From positions 1 to 64,000 of the forward strand of contig CALIDI010000051.1 of NCBI GenBank assembly GCA_938023035.1: a stretch of DNA of 64,000 nucleotides, in the 5' to 3' direction. The position numbers and the translations under genes were made by a program. The notes beneath the pieces are model-generated. The model searched no databases. It was not told the origin of the DNA and worked only from the letters and a program-made list of their open reading frames with translations. Origin of the DNA: an uncultured Leptolyngbyaceae cyanobacterium (GTDB lineage Bacteria; Cyanobacteriota; Cyanobacteriia; Leptolyngbyales; Leptolyngbyaceae). This document shows positions 1 to 8,299 of this stretch, piece by piece (the first letter of the stretch is position 1; every line of letters begins with the position of its first letter).

Positions 1-541
1 CGGGGGTACTGGGAAACGGGGGTAGGGGATCGACCACCGGGTCAGCCGCAGGTTTTGCTTGAGGGCTAAGTGGAATGTTCTCAGGAGCAGGGGCGGGCTG
101 GGGCCGATCGCGAGGTGGGGAGGTGCGAGGTGGAGAAGCCGGGGTGGGAAACCCAGTTTCTGAGCGGGGGTGGGCGGTTGGCGGCGTGGGACGACGAGCG
201 GTTGGTGGCATGGAAGGGGAGAGGGCAGAGCTTTGTGATGCAGCCGGTTGCGGCTGGGGCGATCGCGCCTCTGGCCACCCCGTTGCCTGTCTTTGGGGCG
301 CGGGCCGTGCTGCCGCTGCCACCCCTCTGCTAGAGCTAGCAGGCGCACGACCATCAATAAAAGTCAACTCAATCGGAGCCGCATTCGGTGTCACTTTGAC
401 CGGTTGCACCCAATAGCGTTGTAACGCAATCAAACCCACCAAATGGAACAACATTGACCCAGTCACAACCGATACCCAAAACGAAGGCTGCCCCTTCGGT
501 CTACGATTTTGCTGATGTTCTAAAAAGTTGACGACGCTCAT
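1..541 (-). CDS. TonB-like proline-rich membrane protein (partial, C-terminus off the left edge)
   Basis: An open frame of 180 codons with no stop runs from an ATG at 541 to the window edge, so only the N-terminal part is seen. It starts with a short polar segment (about residues 1-20), followed by one hydrophobic segment (about 22-41, WVSVVTGSMLFHLVGLIALQ) and then a long region rich in Pro, Ala, Ser and Arg. This is the layout of energy-transducing TonB-family proteins: one inner-membrane anchor and a Pro-rich spacer across the periplasm. The diagnostic C-terminal TonB fold would lie outside the window, so the family call is inference. HIP1 octamers lie in the coding sequence. No strong Shine-Dalgarno is visible before the ATG. 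Other single-anchor Pro-rich proteins remain possible. Confidence 0.6.
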   Translation of the reverse strand, partial: MSVVNFLEHQQNRRPKGQPSFWVSVVTGSMLFHLVGLIALQRYWVQPVKVTPNAAPIELTFIDGRAPASSSRGVAAAARPAPQRQATGWPEARSPQPQPAASQSSALSPSMPPTARRPTPPTAHPRSETGFPTPASPPRTSPPRDRPQPAPAPENIPLSPQAKPAADPVVDPLPPFPSTP

Positions 542-975
542 AGGACAAAGCAAACCCTGCGATCAGCGAAAGTGCCAAGGCCATTAGGAATAAGAATTTT
601 GTCTCAGGGAACACAAGGGGCTTTCGCCTGCTCCATCCTAACTTGGAAGTGGAAACTCAGGCCGCTTCTATTTGGGAATTGCCGCACAGCGAGATCAAGG
701 CGTTGCGGTCTTCTGATTGCGGGTGACCGTCTCGCCCATCGCAGTTTGCACTTAATGCGATCGCCCATTTGCCCCAGTCTATTCGGGGTTAAGGGGGTAT
801 AGGCGCTGCCCCCGATAGGGTTGCCCCCAGCACCCGGCCTCCACCAGGTCGCTATGGCGATCAGTCTGGGTGGCCTTTTGCACCTGAACCTCATCCACGC
901 TAGAGGAAAAAGCCGTACTGTGAATAGTGCCCATTCTGCCCTGGGTAATCTATAAAATACTGACGAGGTGCATCG
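542..975. other. Gene-free spacer
   Basis: No convincing coding sequence is seen on either strand. The frames present are short, rich in Arg/Trp/Cys and have no recognisable motif. The stretch holds the 5' regions of the divergent TonB-like gene and the GH19 gene, so promoters for both should lie here, but no clear box could be assigned. Confidence 0.5.
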
Positions 976-1890
976 ATGACCACTCAACAATTAACAAATC
1001 AGCAACAAATTGATTTTTGGAGAATTCAAGCTTTTAATCGCCTGGAGGAACTGATTAAAAAAATTCCGGTTGGTGCGACCCCCCATGACCTCTTAATTGA
1101 TAGTTTAATTCGGGCTTTTAACCGCTTGCCCGCCCGCCCCGCAGATAAACCAGCCTATGCGGGCATTTTTGGTTCAACCGACCCAACCGTAGGCCGGGTG
1201 AAGGCCCTTAACCAATTAAAAGCGGCACGGGTGAACCTGACGGGCGCGCTAAATGATATTGATGCAGTGATTGATGATTTAATTCGTGCTCTAAGTGGGC
1301 TGCCGCCTCGTCCAGCGACGCGCCAACCCTATGCAGGCATCTTCCCAGAAGTGAGAATTGCGGTCTTAACCCCAGAAGATTTGCTGAGAATTGTGCCAGA
1401 GGCGCGCCGCAGCCGGGTAGTTGAGCTAGTTCCCCATCTCAATCAGACGATGATTGAGTTTGAGATTTCTACCCCGTTGCGGCAAGCCCACTTTTTGGCC
1501 CAGGTTGCCCATGAATCGGATCGGTTTAATGCACTGGAAGAATACGCCTCTGGCAGAGCCTATGAAGGGCGGCTCGACTTGGGCAATACCCAGCCTGGAG
1601 ATGGGGTACGTTATAAGGGTCGGGGCCTAATTCAGGTGACGGGTCGCGCCAACTATGCTGACTGTGGGCGAGCCTTAGGGGTAGATTTGATTAACAATCC
1701 ACAGCGGTTAGCGGATCCAGACTTGGCTTGTCGCAGTGCTGGCTGGTTTTGGAGTACCCGCAAGCTTAATCCAGATGCGGATAAGGATGATATTCGTACG
1801 ATCACGCGAGTGGTGAATGGCGGTTTTAATGGATTGCAAGACCGTTTGGAGTTACTGACCCATGCAAAACAGGTCTTCGGTCTTTCTTAG
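976..1890 (+). CDS. GH19-type chitinase/lysozyme-like hydrolase
   Basis: 304 residues. The C-terminal ~180 residues match the glycoside hydrolase family 19 fold (chitinase/endolysin type). Visible hallmarks are HFLAQVAHESDRFNALEEYAS with the catalytic-type Glu in HES (about residues 175-195), RYKGRGLIQVTGRANY (about 216-231), and the LADPDLACRSAGWFW helix. The enzyme probably cleaves chitin or peptidoglycan beta-1,4 links. The N-terminal ~130 residues contain two copies of a segment of about 22 residues (LIRA-LPxRPA-YAGIF; near 44-67 and 95-117), probably a linker or wall-binding module. There is no obvious signal peptide, as in phage-type endolysins. The ATG at 976 is preceded by GACGAGGTG. 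It stands alone, with a candidate terminator downstream. GH19 is confident; the true substrate is unknown. Confidence 0.85.
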   Translation: MTTQQLTNQQQIDFWRIQAFNRLEELIKKIPVGATPHDLLIDSLIRAFNRLPARPADKPAYAGIFGSTDPTVGRVKALNQLKAARVNLTGALNDIDAVIDDLIRALSGLPPRPATRQPYAGIFPEVRIAVLTPEDLLRIVPEARRSRVVELVPHLNQTMIEFEISTPLRQAHFLAQVAHESDRFNALEEYASGRAYEGRLDLGNTQPGDGVRYKGRGLIQVTGRANYADCGRALGVDLINNPQRLADPDLACRSAGWFWSTRKLNPDADKDDIRTITRVVNGGFNGLQDRLELLTHAKQVFGLS

Positions 1891-1950
1891 AAAGATCTTA
1901 GTTTTAGAAAGATTAACTTAGAAACAATAGTCTGCACACTTTTGCGCCGA

Positions 1951-1985
1951 ACCGCCCTGACTCTTAACGTTGTGGGGGCGGTTTT
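1951..1985 (+). terminator. Candidate intrinsic terminator after the GH19 gene
   Basis: Seven-base perfect inverted repeat ACCGCCC (1951-1957) / GGGCGGT (1976-1982) followed by a T run (1982-1985). The 18-base loop is long, so this is only a moderate candidate. It lies 60 bases after the GH19 stop codon. Confidence 0.4.
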
Positions 1986-2260
1986 GGTACCACAACGCGC
2001 AATCGCCATCGACGAGTTGACTCAAAGAGTCACGTGGATGTGATCCACAGGAAAGACAAGGGGCGAGAACGCCCACCCTCACCCCTGATTCTCAGGCAGC
2101 ACTCCCCATGGGCAAAGTCTGCTACCCACCTTGGTTGATTACAGTTTTGGGTTGCTACCAGTCAGAAATTGACACAGCCCTACGGCCATTCAGGAAACCT
2201 GTTTTGTCAGCCCCCTCTGGCCTTGTTCCCCTCGCTTGAATGCCTGTCACGGCTATCTCC

Positions 2261-2376
2261 CTGCTCTCAAACTTGGGAGCAGGGGGTTGATAAAGGGTGG
2301 AAGCCTCTCTCCCAAAACTGGGAGAGGGATTGAGGGCGAGGGTGTGTTGGCTGCTTGCACAGCAGGTTAATTGAGA
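2261..2376. repeat. Dispersed CTCTCCC/GGGAGAG repeat element
   Basis: Non-coding spacer between the convergent GH19 and CADD-like genes. It contains a GCTC/GGGAGC stem-loop and a perfect 7-bp stem CTCTCCC (2307-2313) / GGGAGAG (2320-2326) with a 6-base loop, followed by the run GGGATTGAGGGCGAGGGTG. Similar stem plus G/T-rich tail elements occur in other spacers of this window (10066-10201, 17161-17305, 26560-26656, 36535-36795, 59155-59336). The rest of 1891-2381 shows no gene. Confidence 0.55.
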
Positions 2377-2381
2377 CGGCC

Positions 2382-3083
2382 CTAGGCTGCGATCGCCGGT
2401 TTGAGATCTTGGCAGTAGGTATCGTAAACTCCATCCAGAAATTGCCAGAGGGCGGTGGCGGCAGCTTCGGCAGCGGTGAGGACCTCGGCCACTTTTTCAG
2501 GGGTATCTGCATACTGTTCGATCAGTTTGGCAGAGGTTTCTGTGTGATAAACATCCGCCTTTTGATGCACAGTGAAGAACTGGTAGTCCTCAGCGGTTTC
2601 CATGCCGTAAAACCGCCTTAAACCCTCAACTTTGACCCCAGCGATTTCAGGAATTTGAGATTCGTAGGCATAGAGGGCGGCCAAACCCGCATAGAAGGGT
2701 GCATTTAAGCAAAGATTTCGGAAGGTGCTGACTAGGTTTGCTGTTGTCGGTAGTGCAGGAGTAGCTTCTAACTCTGTGGGAGTGGCTCCTAGGGCAATCG
2801 CAAACCGCTGCCAAAGGGCGGGATGATTGTGTTCGCCCCGCTCTTCTTCAATCAGGTTTTCCAAGATTTCCTGCCGGATCGTGATCGCGCCAGGCACATC
2901 GAGAGTGTTAAAGTGAACGGCGCTGAGATAAGTAGGAAACGCCTGCACATTCTGAAAATACTGAATTGCATACTGCTTTAAGTGCTCACGGTTGAGCTTC
3001 CCTTCAGTCCACGCCACATAGAAGGGGTGTTTGAGCAGATGCTTGTGATTGACAACTGCGGCCAACTGTTCACGTAGGGTCAT
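2382..3083 (-). CDS. CADD/TENA-like iron-dependent oxygenase-fold protein
   Basis: 233 residues from the ATG at 3083, chosen because GGTGAGG lies just upstream; an earlier in-frame ATG at 3203 would add 40 unconserved residues. The helical protein resembles the TENA/THI-4/PqqC superfamily, closest in feel to the CADD-like group: LREQL near the start, HPFYVAWTEGKL, YAIQYFQNVQAFPTYLSAVH, LIEEERGEHNHPALW, and FFTVHQKADVYHTE. The Glu/His residues in EERGEHNH and in HQKADVYH fit a di-metal site. CADD proteins are linked to para-aminobenzoate formation in some bacteria; whether this protein does that is inference. It is divergent from ilvE with a 233-bp shared upstream region. Confidence 0.7.
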   Translation of the reverse strand: MTLREQLAAVVNHKHLLKHPFYVAWTEGKLNREHLKQYAIQYFQNVQAFPTYLSAVHFNTLDVPGAITIRQEILENLIEEERGEHNHPALWQRFAIALGATPTELEATPALPTTANLVSTFRNLCLNAPFYAGLAALYAYESQIPEIAGVKVEGLRRFYGMETAEDYQFFTVHQKADVYHTETSAKLIEQYADTPEKVAEVLTAAEAAATALWQFLDGVYDTYCQDLKPAIAA

Positions 3084-3316
3084 AGCCTCACCATTGTTGT
3101 TGTAAACGGATATCTGGGGTAAATCCCAGCCAATTATAGGGGAACAGTGTACCGCGTTCAGGTAGGATTGGTTGCTGTTAGACGAGACAGGATGAAAATG
3201 CATCGAACTGCTGTCGTCGGGGTTTATATTAGGAGGTATTTCCTTACTTCTGTCGCTACTGCCTCTCCGTAGAAGGAGCGCTTGCGGTTTTTTGGCTTTT
3301 TTAATTTATCGACACC

Positions 3317-4231
3317 ATGCACAACTTTTTGCCCATCGCTTATTTTCGCAACCAGTTTGTCCCTTTTGCCGAAGCCAACTTATCCATTGCGACCCATGCG
3401 CTGCACTATGGCACTGGGGCGTTTGGCGGGTTAAGGGGCATTCCTGACCCCCAGAATCCAGACCAAATCTTGCTGTTTCGGCTCGATCGCCACTGCCGTC
3501 GCCTTAGCTCTAGCGCCAAGTTTTTGCACTACGATCTGCCCGCTGATAAGATTCAGGGGTTAATTACGGAGTTTGTGCGACAAAATAAGCCCCAGGCTTC
3601 TTTTTATATCCGGCCCTTGGTTTACACCTCAGATTTGGGGATTTCGCCACGGTTACATAACATTGAGCATGATTTTTTTATCTACGGTATCGAACTGGGT
3701 GATTATCTCTCCCCCGATGGGGTCACCTGTCGGATTAGCTCCTGGGTCAGGCAGGAGGATCGCAGCTTTCCCCTTCGAGGTAAGATCTCAGGAGCCTATA
3801 TCACGTCTTCTCTGGCCAAGACCGAGGCGGTCGCTTCTGGGTTTGATGAGGCGATTTTGATGAATTCCCAGGGCAAGGTTTGCGAAGCTTCAGGGATGAA
3901 TATTTTTCTGGTGCGAGATGGACAATTGATAACGCCAGGGTTTGACCAAGATATTTTAGAGGGCATTACCCGCGATAGTGTGCTGGCGATCGCCCGGAAA
4001 CTGGGCATCCCTGTGGTTGAGCGAGCGGTGGATAAGTCAGAGCTGTTTATCGCCGATGAAGTGTTTTTGAGCGGCACGGCGGCAAAGGTGACCCCCATCC
4101 GTCAGATTGAGAACTATAAACTCCCTAGCGATCGCCCCATTACCGAAAAGCTCCGCCATCAGCTCACGGCAATTACGGAAAACCGTGACCCCGCCTATCA
4201 AGACTGGATCACGGCCATTCCGATCTATTAA
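3317..4231 (+). CDS. ilvE: Branched-chain amino acid aminotransferase
   Basis: 304 residues, a class IV PLP aminotransferase. It shows the family pattern HALHYGTGAFGGLRGI near residues 27-42, IRPLVYTSDLG, GAYITSSLAKTEAVASGFDEAILMNSQGKVCEASGMNIFLVRDG (the Lys in SLAKTEA is the expected PLP lysine; E-SGMNIF is the class signature) and GITRDSVLAIA. The enzyme interconverts Leu, Ile and Val with their 2-oxo acids in the cytoplasm. The ATG at 3317 gives the usual full length. D-amino acid transaminase and aminodeoxychorismate lyase share this fold, but length and the GTGAFGGLRG motif favour IlvE. It is transcribed divergently from the CADD-like gene. Confidence 0.9.
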   Translation: MHNFLPIAYFRNQFVPFAEANLSIATHALHYGTGAFGGLRGIPDPQNPDQILLFRLDRHCRRLSSSAKFLHYDLPADKIQGLITEFVRQNKPQASFYIRPLVYTSDLGISPRLHNIEHDFFIYGIELGDYLSPDGVTCRISSWVRQEDRSFPLRGKISGAYITSSLAKTEAVASGFDEAILMNSQGKVCEASGMNIFLVRDGQLITPGFDQDILEGITRDSVLAIARKLGIPVVERAVDKSELFIADEVFLSGTAAKVTPIRQIENYKLPSDRPITEKLRHQLTAITENRDPAYQDWITAIPIY

Positions 4232-4264
4232 ACGAATTTACTCACCAGGCTGGTTCATGAAAAC

Positions 4265-4687
4265 TCATTCTTTTTCATAGGGGCGGATATACTTTGCATT
4301 CGCTCGCACTAGGCAGATCTGGTCATTATTGCCAAGGCTAACTTTTAACCAGGGCTTGTTATTGCTGTCGTTGATCAGGGCAAACCCAGCGGGCGTAATG
4401 TTTGCTAGCAAAGCTTGATTGCGCTCATAACGATGCACCACATCCCACTTACCAAAGTTTGTCTCAAACTGAGCATCGGGGCGATACCACTCTTGGGGGG
4501 CCGACGCCGACCACCGACAGTTGACCCCTTTAGGGTCTGGATCAACGACAACCCAGTAACGGTGACTGGTGCGGTTATAATCTCCCGCTGGGTTGGTCGA
4601 GGGTAACTCGGTGGCCGCTTGAGCGGGTTGCACCAGGCAGAAGACAAAAACCAGTACGAAAATGGTACGCAAGATTTTTTGCAACAT
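4265..4687 (-). CDS. Small secreted protein of unknown function
   Basis: 140 residues from the ATG at 4687, chosen for the GGTGAGG Shine-Dalgarno upstream and because the protein then starts with a typical signal peptide: Lys/Arg, a hydrophobic core of about 15 residues (IFVLVFVFCLV) and an AQA-A cleavage site near residue 24. The mature part is about 115 residues with Asn- and Trp-rich stretches (YWVVVDPDPKGVNCRWSASA, WDVVHRYERNQALLANI) that suggest a small beta-rich, possibly SH3-like domain. I do not recognise a specific family. It is convergent with ilvE, with 33 bp between the stops. Confidence 0.65.
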   Translation of the reverse strand: MLQKILRTIFVLVFVFCLVQPAQAATELPSTNPAGDYNRTSHRYWVVVDPDPKGVNCRWSASAPQEWYRPDAQFETNFGKWDVVHRYERNQALLANITPAGFALINDSNNKPWLKVSLGNNDQICLVRANAKYIRPYEKE

Positions 4688-4997
4688 CGATAACCTCACC
4701 CCTGTTAGGTGGAATAAATCTTCAGTGAATGCCATCAAGAACGTCTGAGCACATGCAGCGTTTTCCCAAGCGAACAATGTCAACTTGAATGATAACGACC
4801 AAACCCACCCTAAAATTGCATATTTTTCCCTTAAAAAGGAGACATTTGGGGCTGGAGCAAGACTTAGCTACATCAGAGCAATGACTAATTCAGGATAAAC
4901 ACGGAGGAACTTTGAACGGGTGATCGGGCCTGAACCTGGTGAGGCAGGGTTAAATTCCTATCCAGCATTCCTTATGACTCAAACCTAATAGATGCTC

Positions 4998-5984
4998 TTA
5001 CTCCTCCACCCGATAGCCAAATTCCACTAAACGAGTGCGGGACTGCCGCCACTTGGGTTGTACTTTGACAAATAATTCCAGATAAACGTCTCCCATCAGG
5101 AGCTTTTGGATCTGCTGCCGGGCGGCACTGCCAATTGCTTTTAACATCGCCCCCCCTTTGCCAATCACAATCCCCTTTTGAGAGTCGCGCTCCACGTGGA
5201 TGGTAGCCCAAATCCGGGTGATGTGAGGCGCTTCTTCGACTCGATCAATCGCGATCGCCACCGCATGGGGGACTTCTTCACGGGTTAGTAAAAGAATCTG
5301 CTCTCGAATCAATTCGCCCATAATAAAGCGTTCTGGCTGATCGGTCACCAAATCCGGCGGGTAGTAATAGGGGCCGGGATCTAGCATCTGAATGAGTTGT
5401 GTTTGCAGCAGGTCTAGCCCGACGCCAGTCGTGGCTGAAAACTTCACAACGGGCCAGTGGCGTGATTGGGCTAGGTTGAAGTAAGACTGATCGAGAGGAT
5501 GGGAAAGCGCTGTGACTGACTCCGGCTCCACCGCCATCGGTGGTTGCAGGTCGGCCTTGTTAATACCCAGAATGACTGGCCCCTCAACTTCTTGTAGCAG
5601 TTCGGCGATGTAGCGATCGCCGCCGCCTAATTCCGTTGAGCCATCCACCACAAATAGCAAACCATCCACAGAGCGCATGGCAATCTGGGCATTTTTGACC
5701 AGCACTTCCCCCAGTTGGTGGTGGGGTTTATGAATACCGGGGGTATCGACAAAAATAATCTGGGCGATCGGGGTCGTAAGAATGCCACGCAACCGATTGC
5801 GGGTCGTTTGGGCGACGGGCGAAGTAATCGCAATTTTCTGCCCAACCAGTTGATTCATGAGGGTTGATTTGCCAACGTTGGGACGGCCAATCAGGCCAAT
5901 AAACCCAGAACGAAAGCCAGCAGGCGCGGGCGGAACTAGGCCCCCCGTCACGTCGGGAACAGGTAAGGCATTAAAGTCGCTCAT
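4998..5984 (-). CDS. era: GTPase Era
   Basis: 328 residues. Era is an essential GTPase that binds 16S rRNA and helps mature the 30S subunit. All G motifs are visible: G1 GRPNVGKST (about residues 33-41), G2 TTRNRLRG, G3 DTPG with VDTPGIHKPHH, G4 NKAD. The C-terminal KH domain shows the family pattern IWATIHVERDSQKGIVIGKGGAMLKAIGSAARQQI followed by LELFVKVQ and WR-S. The N-terminal ~20 residues (Pro/Val-rich) precede the G domain and are longer than in Escherichia coli. The start at 5984 is supported by a GGAG just upstream. Single gene; its upstream neighbour is divergent. Confidence 0.97.
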   Translation of the reverse strand: MSDFNALPVPDVTGGLVPPAPAGFRSGFIGLIGRPNVGKSTLMNQLVGQKIAITSPVAQTTRNRLRGILTTPIAQIIFVDTPGIHKPHHQLGEVLVKNAQIAMRSVDGLLFVVDGSTELGGGDRYIAELLQEVEGPVILGINKADLQPPMAVEPESVTALSHPLDQSYFNLAQSRHWPVVKFSATTGVGLDLLQTQLIQMLDPGPYYYPPDLVTDQPERFIMGELIREQILLLTREEVPHAVAIAIDRVEEAPHITRIWATIHVERDSQKGIVIGKGGAMLKAIGSAARQQIQKLLMGDVYLELFVKVQPKWRQSRTRLVEFGYRVEE

Positions 5985-6130
5985 TGGAGAAAAAACAAAC
6001 GAAGAACCCAGTTGATTTTAGCGAACGAGTCGTTGAGAATACGGAAATTCTTTCGATAGTTTGAGTCAAAGGGGGAAAAGTCTGTCTGCTGGGTCGGGAG
6101 AATTCCTGAATCGCCCTGAAGGATAGGCGT

Positions 6131-7936
6131 TTGGATGGTGTGAGGAACGAGAACAAAGTGAAACAGCTTGTGCCGTACTGGAAGTCTCCTTGGTGGAGGC
6201 GGGGCTTGGCCATCACCTGGGTTTTGTGGGTGGGGGGAATTGCTTTTTTATGGCAGTTAGGCGATACGGGGCTGTTTGATGAGACTGAGCCTGTTTTTGC
6301 AGAAACAGCCCGTCAAATGTTAGAGCGTCATGACTGGGGGACTCCCTATTTTAATAATCATGTGCGTTTTGATAAGCCGCCCCTGATGTACTGGTTGGTG
6401 GCGATCGGGTATCAACTGCTGGGGGTGAATGAGTGGGCGGCCCGTTTACCTTCGGCGCTAGCAGCAATTGCCCTGCTAAGTCTGTGTTTTTATAGTTTGC
6501 AACGCTTTGGCCCCAACCCCCTTTTGTTGCAGGCAGGGCAACTCTGGTTTCCCGCAATGGTGGGGGTAGCGATCGCCGCGTTTAATCCCCTGATGCTGGT
6601 GTGGGGGCGGGCTGGGGTTGCTGATATGCTTCTGGTCAGCACCCTGAGCGGGGCGCTGCTGGCTTTTTTTATTGGCTATAGCCAGCCCCATTGCCCTGCA
6701 AACCAGCGGCGATGGTATGCGATTTTTTATAGCCTGTTGGGGGTAGCCGTTCTGGCGAAGGGGCTGGTGGCGATCGCCCTGCCGGCCGTAATTTTGCCCA
6801 GTTTTTTGCTCTACTGCGGCAATGCTCGCCAGGTTTGGCGAGAGTTGCGCCCAGGTCGGGGGATCTGGCTTACCCTGGCGATCGCGGCTCCCTGGTTTGG
6901 GGTAATGATCACGACCCACGGCCAGTTCTTTATCGACAAGTTCTTCTTCTATCACCATGTGGAGCGCTTTACCAGCGTCATTAGCCGCCAGAAAGGCCCC
7001 TGGTATTACTACGTTGTCGTTGTCTTTCTGGGGTTTGCACCCTGGTCTGTGTTTTTGCCTGGTGCCATTCTGCGGCTGCGATTATGGCGACGGCACTGGT
7101 GGCAGCAGCGCTCCCGCCACCAGCAATTCGGGCTTTTTGCCGGGTTTTGGCTGATGGGAGTCTTTGGCTTCTTTAGCTTGGCGATGACCAAATTACCCAG
7201 TTATGTGCTGCCATTGATTCCCCCGGCGGCGATTTTGGTGGCGTTGGGCTGGGCTGAGTTGCAAATGATCCCGTTGCGATCGGGCTGGCAACGGCTCCAT
7301 TTGAGCTTGAGCAGTGGCTTCAATGTTTTGCTCTTTTTAGTACTGGCGGGCGTTTTTTGGGCCTTGCCAGCTCAACTGACCCAGCGACCATCCGAGTCTC
7401 GGTTTCTGCCCCTATTGTTAGGCGCCGATCTGCCCTTTCGGGGGATGGTTCTGGGTGTGGCGATCGCCCTTTCAATCCTGGTGCTCTGGCTTTGGCGCAA
7501 GTATTGGTTACTGTGGGTGCCAAACCTGAGCGGGATGGTAGCCCTGGTCGCTTTTGTGCTCTTACCCTTGTTAAGCGTCATTGATACCGAACGCCAGCAA
7601 CCCCTGCGCCAGCTAGCCCACAAGGCTACCGCTAATTTTCAACCGGGGGATGAATATGTGATGATGGGGCACCGTAAATCAAGTGTGGTTTTTTATGCGC
7701 GGCACAAGGTAAACTTTCTGCGCACACCTAACCACATTGAGCAATATGTGCAGATGGTCTCCTCCCAGTCGGGAGCCTTATTGATTATTGGTAAAACCGA
7801 TGAAATTGCCCGTCTGGCCCTACCTGGTGATGCCTATCAGGTTTTGGGTGAGGCTGGTCAATATCAGTTGATTCGGGCCGAGCGCCGAGCTTTTCAAGTC
7901 CATCCGGTTCAGGATTCAGAGGGTGGGGTGCGGTAA
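6131..7936 (+). CDS. GT39-family membrane glycosyltransferase (ArnT-like)
   Basis: About 600 residues with roughly 12 membrane segments. The first extracytoplasmic loop holds the family signature: DTGLFDETEPVFAETARQML, DWGTPYFN and RFDKPPLMYWL, the conserved acidic and RFDKPP elements of dolichyl-phosphate-mannose:protein mannosyltransferase/ArnT enzymes, which move a sugar from a polyprenyl-phosphate donor to lipid or protein on the outer side of the plasma membrane. The C-terminal ~110 residues are soluble. The start is uncertain: the frame opens with TTG at 6131, with GTG at 6140 and 6158 as alternatives; the membrane part starts shortly after. A second GT39 enzyme follows at 8300, but 360 bp apart and with little sequence in common. 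Confidence 0.85.
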   Translation: MDGVRNENKVKQLVPYWKSPWWRRGLAITWVLWVGGIAFLWQLGDTGLFDETEPVFAETARQMLERHDWGTPYFNNHVRFDKPPLMYWLVAIGYQLLGVNEWAARLPSALAAIALLSLCFYSLQRFGPNPLLLQAGQLWFPAMVGVAIAAFNPLMLVWGRAGVADMLLVSTLSGALLAFFIGYSQPHCPANQRRWYAIFYSLLGVAVLAKGLVAIALPAVILPSFLLYCGNARQVWRELRPGRGIWLTLAIAAPWFGVMITTHGQFFIDKFFFYHHVERFTSVISRQKGPWYYYVVVVFLGFAPWSVFLPGAILRLRLWRRHWWQQRSRHQQFGLFAGFWLMGVFGFFSLAMTKLPSYVLPLIPPAAILVALGWAELQMIPLRSGWQRLHLSLSSGFNVLLFLVLAGVFWALPAQLTQRPSESRFLPLLLGADLPFRGMVLGVAIALSILVLWLWRKYWLLWVPNLSGMVALVAFVLLPLLSVIDTERQQPLRQLAHKATANFQPGDEYVMMGHRKSSVVFYARHKVNFLRTPNHIEQYVQMVSSQSGALLIIGKTDEIARLALPGDAYQVLGEAGQYQLIRAERRAFQVHPVQDSEGGVR

Positions 7937-8299
7937 AGTCGTATGGATATACGTGTAGCGGTAGAAACTCAATTGAGAACGGGGTGTAGGAGTGAAACCC
8001 CTACCTGACGGCACTGCCCTCAGACATCCCGAACTCTTACTGGATTCGGCCAACTGGCGATCGCTGTGGTGAGAAAGCTTAGGATTGAGATGTAATAACC
8101 TGTCAAACTCACCACAAAGATACACAGGACACAAAGCAAGCTCTGGGTATCGGGTGGTTCTGTTCCAGGACGACATTATTAGTTCGTTCACACTCCTTAG
8201 GACAAAACTAAGTGCTCAACGGCCATGCTGGGTTGGCTTCCTGACTCGTCGTTGCTATGAGAAACAAGGCGATAGCTAGCTTGCAGGAAATATTGCTGA
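7937..8299. other. Gene-free spacer
   Basis: Spacer between the two GT39 genes. Short frames exist on both strands but none has a ribosome site plus recognisable sequence. No repeat of the dispersed family was seen here. AGGAAA upstream of 8300 serves the next gene. Confidence 0.4.

Noticed and set aside
604-990. 128-codon minus-strand frame before the GH19 gene
   Set aside because: Arg/Pro/Trp-rich chance composition, overlaps the GH19 start, no ribosome site.
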